Below, in pieces: positions 8,037-15,129 of a stretch of 64,000 nt of DNA; positions within the stretch are counted from its first letter, which is position 1; each line of letters starts with the position of its first letter. Source of the stretch: Acidobacteriota bacterium (lineage in GTDB: Bacteria; Acidobacteriota; Vicinamibacteria; Vicinamibacterales; UBA2999); NCBI GenBank assembly GCA_947465645.1, contig CANIBQ010000008.1, positions 1-64,000 on the forward strand, given 5' to 3'. The notes beneath the pieces were generated by a model. It ran no database searches. It was not told where the DNA came from and saw only the letters and a program-made list of their open reading frames with translations. A program made the translations under genes and the position numbers.

Positions 8037-8999
8037 ATGCCCGTTCGTTCGAAGTGGCAATCGCTGCCGACTGAAGCAATCAATCCCTCGAGCCTGGCGA
8101 TCGACAAGCTCGCTCCCGACGACATCGTCGAGCTGATGATCAACGAGGACCGCAAGATGCTGGCGGCGGTCCAGCGGGAACGCGACCGCATCGCGCTCGG
8201 CATCGAGATGATCTCCACCTCGCTCCGCAAGGGCGGCCGCGTCGTCTTCGTCGGCGCCGGCACCAGCGGGCGGCTCGGCATCCTCGAGTCCGCCGAGATG
8301 CCGCCCACCTTCAGCACCGATCCTGATCTTGTTCAGGCGATCATGGCCGGCGGCCGGAACGCGACGTTCGCGGCCAAGGAAGGCGTCGAGGACAACTACG
8401 AGGAGGGCTTGCGATCGATCACGCGGTTCGGGCCCACCAAGAAGGACATCGTCATCGGCGTCTCCGCGAGCGGGATGACGCAGTTCGTCCGCGGCGCCCT
8501 GACCGGGGCGCGCAAGGCGGGCGCGCGCATCATCTTCGTCACCTGCGACCCGGGCAGCGAGCTGCAGACGTTCGTGGACCTGACCATCGCGCCCGGTGTC
8601 GGGGCGGAAGTCATCGCCGGCTCCACCCGCCTCAAGGCGGGCACCGCCACCAAGCTGGTCCTCAACATGCTCACCACCGGCGCGATGATCCGCATCGGCA
8701 AGACCTACGGCAACCTGATGGTTGACGTGAAGACCGGGTCCGAGAAGCTCAAGGACCGCGCCCGCCGCATCGTCAACATCGTCACCGGTATCGAGTACGA
8801 CGAGGCCGACAAGCTGTTGAAGAAGGCGCACTGGAACGTGAAGGCCGCGATCGTGATGCAGAAGACCGGGCTCGCCTATCCGAAGGCGATGTCACGCCTG
8901 CGGAAGGCGCACGATTCGATGCGTGAAGCGATCGGTGAAGACATCGAGCCGCGCCTGAAGGGGATGCTGCAAGGCGCCGCGGAGGCGGTGCACAGGTAG
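8037..8999 (+). CDS. murQ: N-acetylmuramic acid 6-phosphate etherase
   Basis: Cytoplasmic SIS-fold etherase that cleaves the lactyl ether of MurNAc-6-phosphate, giving GlcNAc-6-phosphate and D-lactate in peptidoglycan recycling. 320 residues, as usual for MurQ. Signature LPTEAINPSSLAIDKL (residues 9-24), SIS domain with VFVGAGTSGRLGILESAEMPPTF (about 76-98), VIGVSASGMTQFV and AEVIAGSTRLKAGTATKLVLN. A C-terminal UBA-like helical part follows (DEADKLLKKAHWNVKAAIV). The ATG at 8037 follows GAGG at 8027-8030; an earlier in-frame start at 7974 lies inside xerD and adds nothing family-like. It faces nagB and the sugar kinase, which act on the same pool. Confidence 0.93.
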   Translation: MPVRSKWQSLPTEAINPSSLAIDKLAPDDIVELMINEDRKMLAAVQRERDRIALGIEMISTSLRKGGRVVFVGAGTSGRLGILESAEMPPTFSTDPDLVQAIMAGGRNATFAAKEGVEDNYEEGLRSITRFGPTKKDIVIGVSASGMTQFVRGALTGARKAGARIIFVTCDPGSELQTFVDLTIAPGVGAEVIAGSTRLKAGTATKLVLNMLTTGAMIRIGKTYGNLMVDVKTGSEKLKDRARRIVNIVTGIEYDEADKLLKKAHWNVKAAIVMQKTGLAYPKAMSRLRKAHDSMREAIGEDIEPRLKGMLQGAAEAVHR

Positions 9000-9048
9000 G
9001 TCAAAGGTTAAGGGTCAAAGGTTAAAGGGCAAAGGTCACAGGTTCAGA
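9000..9048. repeat. GGTCAAAGGTTAAAGGGCAAAGG spacer repeat
   Basis: Short purine-rich direct repeats of the type GGTCAAAGG/GGGCAAAGG fill the gap between convergent murQ and nagB. A related inverted copy lies at 11908-11984. Possibly a transcription stop region, but no U-tract hairpin is present. Confidence 0.6.
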
Positions 9049-9777
9049 TTACAGCCGCGACGCGGCTGCCCGATCGAGATACAACTCGGCGGCGCGGTGC
9101 AGCTGCAGGAACGTCGCTGGCAGCCGCGTCGTCAGCGGCCCGCGAACCGTCCGCTCCACGCATTGCGCCTTTCGCTCCCCCGTCGCCAGCAGGATGATCG
9201 CGCGGGCCTTGAGGATCGTCGCCATCCCCATCGACAGCGCTTCGCGCGGCACGCGTGCGGGATCGCCGCCGAACAGCGCCGCATTGTCCCGGCGCGTGGA
9301 CTCGGCCAGCATCACTCGGTGCGTGCGGCCCACCAGCTCCTCCCCAGGCTCGTTGAATCCGATATGGCCGTTGGCCCCGATGCCGAGCAGTTGCAGATCG
9401 ATCCCGCCTGCCTCATGGATCCTGGACTCGTAGCGTTCGCACTCGCGGTCAAGGTCCGCGGCAGTTCCGTCGAGAAAGAAAATTCGCTCGGGGCTCAGGT
9501 TGACCGCGCCGAAAAGGTGGTGCTCCATGAAAGTCCGGAAGCTGCCTGGATCAGCAGGAGCCACACCGGCGAACTCGTCGAGGTTAAAGCTGGATGCCTG
9601 CGAGAAATCCACCTCTCCTGCCGCGTGCAGCCTTCGCAATTCGGCGTAGGTCCCGATCGGGGTGCGACCCGTCGGCAGGGCAAGGACGGTCGCGGGACGC
9701 TCCCGGAGCGCTCCCGCAATACGCCGGGCCAGCGCGGCCGCGGCGTCCTCCGGGGTGTCGAAGATCCTCAGGTCCAC
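9049..9777 (-). CDS. nagB: Glucosamine-6-phosphate deaminase (isomerase)
   Basis: Converts glucosamine-6-phosphate to fructose-6-phosphate plus ammonia, feeding recycled amino sugars into glycolysis. 242 residues, typical for a bacterial NagB without an allosteric extension. Family motifs visible: LALPTGRTPIGTYAELRRLHA (about 35-55), SFNLDEFAGV with the catalytic Asp, LLGIGANGHIGFNEPGEE with the catalytic His and Glu region, and the AKGxxKA-equivalent LLATGERKAQCVERTVRG. The start is a GTG at 9777, 8 bp after the stop of the sugar kinase gene on the same strand, so the two are probably one transcript. No nagA deacetylase is present in the window. Confidence 0.92.
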   Translation of the reverse strand: MDLRIFDTPEDAAAALARRIAGALRERPATVLALPTGRTPIGTYAELRRLHAAGEVDFSQASSFNLDEFAGVAPADPGSFRTFMEHHLFGAVNLSPERIFFLDGTAADLDRECERYESRIHEAGGIDLQLLGIGANGHIGFNEPGEELVGRTHRVMLAESTRRDNAALFGGDPARVPREALSMGMATILKARAIILLATGERKAQCVERTVRGPLTTRLPATFLQLHRAAELYLDRAAASRL

Positions 9778-9785
9778 GATGACGG

Positions 9786-10736
9786 TCAGACGTATGACGG
9801 GATGGTGACGGCGCCGTGCGCCGCCGCGAGCGCGAGCCGCACGGCTCCGATTGCCGGCTCGACGTCGAGAATGCGCACCGGGCTGCGAGGCGCTACTTCG
9901 GAGAGGCGCGATGTCACGTCGCGCGCCAGCGACGGCAGCCCGCGAAAGATACCGCCGGCGAGGATCGTGGGAAACACGTCGCCGCGCATGCCGAGCCGCG
10001 CGATGACCGACGCGGCCGCCGATGTGAGCTCGGTGCCCGCGCGCGCGAGGATGTCCTTGGCGATGGCATCGCCGGCATCGGCGGCGCGGTCCACCAGCGC
10101 GGCGAGTCCGGCGATCGCCTGGCGATGCAGGTCGCGGTAGTAGATTTCGTGAATCAGCTGCGTCGGGCTGTCCAGCGCCATCTGCGCGAGCACCATCTGC
10201 GTCAGCAGCGTCGCCGGCCCGCGGCCGTCGTACTCACGCACGGCGGCCGACAACGCGGCGCGGCCGATCCAGAATCCGCCGCCTTCGTCGCCAAGCAGGT
10301 AGCCCCATCCCCCAGCCCTGGCGGCGCGGCCGGCCGCGTCCTTGCCGTAGGCGATCGACCCGGTCCCCGCGACGATCACGACACCCGGCTTGTCGCCGGC
10401 GCCGGCGACCAGCGCCACCAGCGCGTCGTTGACGACGAGCGTCCTGGCCTTGTGGCCGATGCGGCGCATGATGTCCTGGACCACGGCGGCATCGGAGGGA
10501 CGATCGACCCCGGCAATGCCCAGGCAGATCGCGTCGGGCCGCACATCGTGATCGGTGAGCACCGCATCCATCACGCCGTGCAGCACCTTCTCGACCTCGA
10601 GCTCGCCCGCCGACTGAAGGTTCGCGCCGCCGCCGCGCGCTTCGGCGAGGATCTCGCCGCGCTCGTTGGCCAGCAGGCAGCAGGTCTTGGTCCCGCCAGC
10701 GTCGATTCCCAGGACGTGCACGCGTTTATGGTACAT
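9786..10736 (-). CDS. BadF/BadG/BcrA/BcrD-family N-acetylhexosamine kinase
   Basis: ATP-dependent sugar kinase of the ASKHA fold, about 316 residues. LGIDAGGTKTCCLLAN at the N-terminus is the phosphate-1 loop, VIVAGTGSIAYG (about residues 120-131) the phosphate-2 region, GGWGYLLGDEGGGFWIG is a signature of the GlcNAc-kinase-like branch, and ILAGGIFRG the adenosine motif. Its neighbours murQ and nagB suggest a substrate of GlcNAc or MurNAc. BadF-type kinases acting on both are known in other bacteria. The ATG at 10736 was preferred over an upstream start at 10763 because it sits just before the conserved loop. Substrate assignment is from context only. Confidence 0.84.
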   Translation of the reverse strand: MYHKRVHVLGIDAGGTKTCCLLANERGEILAEARGGGANLQSAGELEVEKVLHGVMDAVLTDHDVRPDAICLGIAGVDRPSDAAVVQDIMRRIGHKARTLVVNDALVALVAGAGDKPGVVIVAGTGSIAYGKDAAGRAARAGGWGYLLGDEGGGFWIGRAALSAAVREYDGRGPATLLTQMVLAQMALDSPTQLIHEIYYRDLHRQAIAGLAALVDRAADAGDAIAKDILARAGTELTSAAASVIARLGMRGDVFPTILAGGIFRGLPSLARDVTSRLSEVAPRSPVRILDVEPAIGAVRLALAAAHGAVTIPSYV

Positions 10737-10758
10737 TGCCGCGCTTGGCGATGACCGG

Positions 10759-10823
10759 GCCACGGAGTCACGGAGTCACGGAGTTTTGAATAGTTGTTCT
10801 CCGTGTCTCTGTGTCTCCGTGGC
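10759..10823. repeat. CACGGAG-type dispersed palindromic repeat, copy 1
   Basis: Left arm made of repeated CACGGAG (GGCCACGGAGTCACGGAG) and right arm of its complement (CTCCGTGTCTCTGTG then TCCGTGGC), separated by a 17-base A/T-rich loop. It lies between the divergent kinase and serine hydrolase genes. Other copies are at 24509-24570 and 45697-45757, with a half copy at 39118-39143. Confidence 0.85.
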
Positions 10824-10835
10824 TGAGCTGTTGTG

Positions 10836-11900
10836 ATGTTCAGTGCCGCGCGAAAGGTGGTCGAGCAGGCCATCACTGAGAGGGCGTTTCCCGCTCTCGT
10901 TGTCGAAGTCGGCGATGCCACGCAGCCGCTGTGGCGCGAGACGTTCGGGAGGCTCACCTTCGACGCCGGCGCTCCCCCAGCCGCCGAAGACACCGTATTC
11001 GACCTCGCCTCGCTGACCAAGGTGCTGTCGACGACCCCGCTTCTGATGCAGCAGGTCGAGAGAGGCGCGATTGCCCTCGACGACCCGGTCATGCGCCACA
11101 TCACCGCGTGGCAGCGCTTCGACCGAGGCTTAGAACAGGGTTCCGACCGCGCCGCCGTCACGGTGCGCGACCTGCTCGCGCATTGCTCCGGGCTGCCCGC
11201 GTACAGACCCTTCTTCCGCGATTACCGAGGCCGCGCGGAGTTCGAGGACGCAATCGCGCGGACCCCGCTCGACTACATACCCGGGACCGCGTCGGTCTAC
11301 AGCGATCTCGGCTTCATGCTGTTGGGATTCATGCTCGATGACGAGGTTCCACTTGCGGCCCGGTTCGACACCCTGCGCGCGCAGATGGGTATCGTCGAGG
11401 ATCTGCAGTTCAACCCCCCGCCGCAATGGGCGTGGCGGACGGCCCCGACCGAGTTCGATCCATGGCGCGGCCGGCTGCTGGTCGGCGACGTCCACGATGA
11501 GAACGCGTCAGCGCTCGGCGGCGTCGCCGGGCACGCGGGCCTGTTCGGCACGGTCGCTGCCGTCGGCGCCTCCGCTCGCCATGTGCTGCAGGTCCTTGAC
11601 GGGCGAATCGGCGCCTTCAGGCGCGACACCCTCGAGCTGTTCATCACGCGCCGGGCGGATGTGCCAGGGAGCTCACGCGCGCTCGGGTGGGACACGATGA
11701 TGCCGACGTCCTCCTGCGGATCGCGGATGTCGCCCCGCGCCTTCGGCCACACAGGATTCACTGGCACATCGCTGTGGATCGACCCTGACCGCGGCGTCTA
11801 CGCGGCGCTGCTGACCAACCGCGTGCAGCCGACGAGGGACAACGACGCGATCAAGCACGTGCGTCCCGCCGTGCACGACGCGATCTGGGAGGAGTTGTAA
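10836..11900 (+). CDS. Serine hydrolase of the beta-lactamase/penicillin-binding (class C-like) family
   Basis: About 354 residues. The SxxK nucleophile motif is seen as SLTK (about residues 57-60, FDLASLTKVLSTTPLL), the YxN-equivalent as YSDLGFMLLG (Y then S-D rather than S-N), and the KTG-equivalent as HTGFTGTSLW near the C-terminus. These define the beta-lactamase/EstB/transpeptidase-like fold, which includes amidases, esterases and D-Ala-D-Ala peptidases. No clear signal peptide is visible. It is adjacent to muropeptide recycling genes, and similar hydrolases accompany MurNAc catabolic loci, so action on a muropeptide or a small ester is plausible. A GTG directly before the chosen ATG could also start the gene. 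Confidence 0.8.
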   Translation: MFSAARKVVEQAITERAFPALVVEVGDATQPLWRETFGRLTFDAGAPPAAEDTVFDLASLTKVLSTTPLLMQQVERGAIALDDPVMRHITAWQRFDRGLEQGSDRAAVTVRDLLAHCSGLPAYRPFFRDYRGRAEFEDAIARTPLDYIPGTASVYSDLGFMLLGFMLDDEVPLAARFDTLRAQMGIVEDLQFNPPPQWAWRTAPTEFDPWRGRLLVGDVHDENASALGGVAGHAGLFGTVAAVGASARHVLQVLDGRIGAFRRDTLELFITRRADVPGSSRALGWDTMMPTSSCGSRMSPRAFGHTGFTGTSLWIDPDRGVYAALLTNRVQPTRDNDAIKHVRPAVHDAIWEEL

Positions 11901-11905
11901 GAACC

Positions 11906-11984
11906 ACGTAGGTCAAAGGGCAAAGGTAAAAGGGCAAAGGTACGATCACAACCTTTGCCCTTTGCCCTTTGCCCTTTGACCTTT
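11906..11984. repeat. Inverted GGGCAAAGG/CCTTTGCCC repeat between convergent genes
   Basis: The left arm carries AAAGGGCAAAGGTAAAAGGG and the right arm CCTTTGCCCTTTGCCC repeated, able to form a long stem. It separates the serine hydrolase gene from the convergent pseudopilin gene and could halt transcription from both sides, although it lacks a canonical U-tract. Confidence 0.7.
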
Positions 11985-12741
11985 AGCGGCCTTGGCCGCG
12001 GCCCGGAAAACCCATGCGGCCGTCAAACGGAGGAGCCGCGCGTCCACCGGGCGGCGGTGCGCCGCGTGCGCCGGGCGGCTGCGGAAACCCCTGCCTCCCA
12101 GGACCTTGCATGCCGGGCGTGCCGATCGGTTGCTGAGGACCTGGATTCTGCGCGCCGCCGGGCGCACCGGCCTGGGTCGTGGCGGCGGCCGCGATGAACA
12201 CCCACTCGTTGTAGTGATTCCGGTTGTTGAACAGACGGAGCGATTCTTCGGTGCTCTTGCTGACCACGCCCTGAATCCCTGCTCCCGCCCCCGCTATTCC
12301 TGGCGCGCCACCGATCCGGCCGGCGATGCCGCCCTGCTGCTGTGGGACCTGGCCTCGTCCAGCAGGCTGTCCCGCAGGTTGACCCGCGGCACCAGGTGGC
12401 GCGCCGCGACCGGCCTGCGGCGCGGGACCGCCCGCCGCCCGCGGATCACCCACCGCGACCAGTTGGAAGTCGTCGTTGGTGATCGGGTCTTTGTATTTCT
12501 TGCGCAGGAACTTCTGGGTGAGCAGGATGTCGAGGTTGGGCGGGTAGGCGCCGGCGAACTTACGCTGGAAGAGCGTGACCGCGCGCGCGTACTGCTGGCC
12601 GCGGAAGACGAGCTCCGCTTCGCGCTCCCGCTTCGCCAGCGTGCGCCACGACGGCAGGGCGACGCTAATCAGCACCGCCATCACGCTCATGGCGACCAGC
12701 AAGGCCGCCATCGCGTAGCCGCGATCGTGTCGCTGTCGCAT
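11983..12741 (-). CDS. Atypical type II secretion pseudopilin with low-complexity tail
   Basis: 252 residues; last gene of the secretion operon. The N-terminus MRQRHDRG followed by YAMAALLVAMSVMAVLI is a prepilin-peptidase-type leader: basic residues, Gly at -1, an aromatic residue at +1 and a hydrophobic helix. The conserved Glu at +5 of normal pilins is Ala here. A helical segment (WRTLAKREREAELVFRGQQY) and a GspG-like region (YPPNLDILLT...YKDPITNDDFQLV) follow. From about residue 100 the chain is Gly/Pro/Gln/Ala-rich, interrupted by a short ordered part (ESLRLFNNRNHYNEWVFIA). Probably a periplasmic pseudopilus component. The ATG start follows the upstream lipoprotein stop by 8 bp. Confidence 0.75.
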   Translation of the reverse strand: MRQRHDRGYAMAALLVAMSVMAVLISVALPSWRTLAKREREAELVFRGQQYARAVTLFQRKFAGAYPPNLDILLTQKFLRKKYKDPITNDDFQLVAVGDPRAAGGPAPQAGRGAPPGAAGQPAGQPAGRGQVPQQQGGIAGRIGGAPGIAGAGAGIQGVVSKSTEESLRLFNNRNHYNEWVFIAAAATTQAGAPGGAQNPGPQQPIGTPGMQGPGRQGFPQPPGARGAPPPGGRAAPPFDGRMGFPGRGQGR

Positions 12742-12749
12742 TTACCCTC

Positions 12750-14108
12750 TTACGGGAACTTACCTGCGATGATTTCCGTGCGACCGGTGCCCGACCTGCC
12801 ATCCGTGGTTCGGGCGCGTACCGTTACCGTGTAGCGGTCGCCCGTTGCCGAAGCGGGATAGATGTGTGCGGTTGTGTTCCCGGAGGTCGTCGCCGTTTCG
12901 CCCGTGTCATCAGAGTCGTCTTCTTCGGCGTCGAAGTTCCAGAAATACGACTCGATGGGCGCGTTGGCGGTCCCTTCACCGCCCCCGGTCACTGTCGCGG
13001 TAAAGCTGCAGCGCTGCCCCTGGGCGGTTGCAGTCTCACAGGTTGCAGCCAGGGTCACGTTGATCGGGGTCACCGCGGCCTTCGGGGTCAGGATCACCGT
13101 CACGGAGGAAGCGGCCACCTCGCTGTTGATGTCGGTGGCCACCACCGTCGCGGTGTACGTCCTCGGGCTGTCTCCCGTCGGACCGGTGTAGGTGTGGGTG
13201 ACCGTCGCGCTCCCGCCCTGCAGGTTGCCCAGGCTTTGCGATGTGCCGTCGCCAAAATCAATGGTGGCGGAGCGTAGCGTGCTGGAACCGGTCGGGCGCG
13301 TAATCGTGAACAGCACGGTCGCCGTACCGGTCGTGGTCCCCGTCTGCACCGCCGCGCAGTTGCCGGTGCCCGATGCCGGAGAGCACGTGATCGTGATCGA
13401 CGGTCCCGATCGAACGCCGATGGTGACGTTGGTGCTCGTCTTCGCGCCGGCGGTCGCGCTCACCACCGCCTGCTGGCTGGTCACCAGCGTCGTGCGTGCT
13501 TCACCGCTGCTGTCGGTGGTGGCGGTGGCGCTGGTCAGGGTGCCCTGATCGGTGCTGAAGACGACGGGAATGCCTTCGAGTCCACGGCCGTTTTCGGCGA
13601 CCACCGTCGCGATCAGCGCGACGCTGCCGCCGCCAGGGCCGACGCTGCCGGGGTTGGCGCGCACGGTGACCGTATTCACCGCCGCCGCGCCGATCGTCAT
13701 CTGCACCACGTTGGTGGTGCTGCTGGTTGCCGTCGTGCCGGTCCCGGTGGTGGCCGTGCCCCCGGTTGCCCCTCCCGAGATCGCCCGCACCTCGGCAATG
13801 CCCGACGTGTTCCCCGCCAGGAAGGTCGTCACGGCCAGGCCGTTGGTCGTCTGCACCTCGACCGGGCTGACGCTACCCAGGGTCGCCGTGAACCGGACGG
13901 TGGTGCCGTTCTGCACCGGTGTCCCGCCCTGCTCCACGACGAACGCGCTGACTTCGGTGCTGCCACCGAAAGGCAGCACGCGGCTCGGAGCGGACACGGT
14001 AATTGTCGAGTTCGTCGGCGCCAGCAACTGGGCCTGATCACAGGCGGCCGACGCGACCACAGCCGCCACGATCGCGAAACGCCCGAACGCCTTGCACACC
14101 TGTCCCAT
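12750..14108 (-). CDS. Lipoprotein with Ig-like (invasin type) and PKD domains, embedded in secretion operon
   Basis: 452 residues. Signal peptide with lipobox ending at Cys23 (VVASAAC). Residues about 30-230 hold two bacterial Ig-like (Big_1/invasin-type) repeats, recognised by VLPFGGSTEVSAFVVEQGG and GGSVALIATVVAENGRGL with the GIPVVFSTDQGTL pattern. Residues about 240-440 hold two PKD-like repeats, including TIDFGDGTSQSL and FWNFDAEEDDSDDTGETA. Such modules are extracellular and mediate adhesion or spacing. It sits between two pseudopilin genes, 7 bp after the upstream one ends, so it is co-expressed with the secretion system and may be a surface component or a dedicated cargo. No catalytic motif is seen. 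Confidence 0.82.
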   Translation of the reverse strand: MGQVCKAFGRFAIVAAVVASAACDQAQLLAPTNSTITVSAPSRVLPFGGSTEVSAFVVEQGGTPVQNGTTVRFTATLGSVSPVEVQTTNGLAVTTFLAGNTSGIAEVRAISGGATGGTATTGTGTTATSSTTNVVQMTIGAAAVNTVTVRANPGSVGPGGGSVALIATVVAENGRGLEGIPVVFSTDQGTLTSATATTDSSGEARTTLVTSQQAVVSATAGAKTSTNVTIGVRSGPSITITCSPASGTGNCAAVQTGTTTGTATVLFTITRPTGSSTLRSATIDFGDGTSQSLGNLQGGSATVTHTYTGPTGDSPRTYTATVVATDINSEVAASSVTVILTPKAAVTPINVTLAATCETATAQGQRCSFTATVTGGGEGTANAPIESYFWNFDAEEDDSDDTGETATTSGNTTAHIYPASATGDRYTVTVRARTTDGRSGTGRTEIIAGKFP

Positions 14109-14115
14109 ACTTCTC

Positions 14116-14658
14116 TTATTCCCAGTCTGCGTAAGCCGTACCGTCGATCGCTGTCTGCTCGGCGCCGCTCTTCACGTCGGAAACCCCGGGCTCGGCCGAA
14201 GGATTCGACGGATCGGCCTCTGAAGAGGTCGTTTGCCAGGTGTCCGCCGATTGCGTGAAGGGGTCCACCGGGATCGCCCGGAGGTAGCGATCGGAGACGA
14301 GCTCATCCAGCGAGGACGGGTAGCGATTCTTGTCCGCGTAGTACTGGTCCATGGCGTCCCGCATCCGGAAGAGGTCTTCCTTGAGGGCCGCCTCTTTGGC
14401 GCGCGTCACGCTGTTGCCGTAGAGGGTCAGCCCAATCCCTGCAAGGATGACGATCAGCGACATCACGATCATCAACTCGATGAGCGTGAAGCCCGACGAC
14501 AGGGTGCGATGGTGCGACGGTGCGACGGTGCGACGGTGCGTCCGATGGTGCGAACGTGCGAGGGGGCGAGGGTCAGCACCACCCGACAGACCATCGCACC
14601 GTCGCACCATCGCACCATCGGACGCACCGTCGCACCCTCGCACCCTCACACCTCGCAC
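14116..14658 (-). CDS. GspG-like pseudopilin with N-terminal leader replaced by repeat sequence
   Basis: Pseudopilin core starts at SSG followed by FTLIELMIVMSLIVILAGI, a textbook prepilin cleavage site with Glu at +5. It continues into ALKEDLFRMRDAMDQYYADKNRYPSSLDELV and the GspG-type P-x-D-P region (AIPVDPFT). The 50 or so residues in front of the cleavage site are abnormal: Arg/His/Ser/Gly-rich sequence encoded entirely by an inverted array of GGTGCGAC octamers. A normal leader is 6-20 residues. The first in-frame start is a GTG at 14658, 3 bp after the preceding gene stops; an internal ATG at 14610 is also possible. The function of the long leader is unclear, but the mature pilin is intact. 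Confidence 0.8.
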   Translation of the reverse strand: MRGVRVRGCDGASDGAMVRRCDGLSGGADPRPLARSHHRTHRRTVAPSHHRTLSSGFTLIELMIVMSLIVILAGIGLTLYGNSVTRAKEAALKEDLFRMRDAMDQYYADKNRYPSSLDELVSDRYLRAIPVDPFTQSADTWQTTSSEADPSNPSAEPGVSDVKSGAEQTAIDGTAYADWE

Positions 14659-14660
14659 CC
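14502..14660. repeat. Inverted array of GGTGCGAY octamers
   Basis: Left arm 14502-14571 and right arm 14591-14660 are built of GGTGCGAC/GGTGCGAT units and their complements. A perfect 27-nt match of the two arms lies at 14527-14553 and 14610-14636, giving a large hairpin. It overlaps the leader-coding part of the pseudopilin gene. Confidence 0.93.
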
Positions 14661-14661
14661 T

Positions 14662-15129
14662 TTACCAGTCCCGGTAGTTCGTTCCATCGAGCGCTGTCCC
14701 CGTACTCTTGGTCCGCACGTCGAACACGTTCTGGCCGCCCCAGATGGTCGCGTCGGGGTCGTCCTGGTAGGACCGCAGGCCCCAGTCCATGCTGTTGGTC
14801 ATCGGATCTATCGGGATCCGCCGCAAGTACTTCAGCTTTCGTCCGGTCGCATCGCCGGCGGCGCTGATGCCTTCGACCAGCGTCTCGAGCTCCGGCGGAT
14901 ATCCCTCGTTGCCAGGCTCGAGCGACGTCGTGGCGATCTGCCCCAGGTCAACGGCGTCCTTGAACTTGTCGATCGCGGTCCGCATTTCCCGCAGGTTTCG
15001 ACGCAGCTCCGCTTCGCGCTGCCGCTGCGAGGTGACCTGCGCCAACGGCATCACCGCCGACGCGAGGACGAGCAGGATGGTCGTGACAACGAGCAGTTCG
15101 ATAAACGTGTAGCCGTGCTCGCGGTTCAT
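14662..15129 (-). CDS. GspG-like type II secretion pseudopilin
   Basis: 155 residues. The short leader MNREHG is followed by YTFIELLVVTTILLVLASAV: prepilin peptidase site with Gly at -1 and Glu at +5. The polar helix QRQREAELRRNLREMRTAIDKFK and the GspG-like P-x-D-P loop (RRIPIDPMTNSMDWGL) are present, and WGGQNVFDVRTKS near the end matches the Ca-binding tail region of major pseudopilins. Probably the major pseudopilin of this hybrid system. The ATG overlaps the secretin stop by 4 bp (ATGA), indicating translational coupling. Confidence 0.87.
   Translation of the reverse strand: MNREHGYTFIELLVVTTILLVLASAVMPLAQVTSQRQREAELRRNLREMRTAIDKFKDAVDLGQIATTSLEPGNEGYPPELETLVEGISAAGDATGRKLKYLRRIPIDPMTNSMDWGLRSYQDDPDATIWGGQNVFDVRTKSTGTALDGTNYRDW

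Noticed and set aside
14502..14660. CRISPR or phage repeat array in the pseudopilin region
   Set aside because: Octamer units in inverted orientation, no unique spacers.
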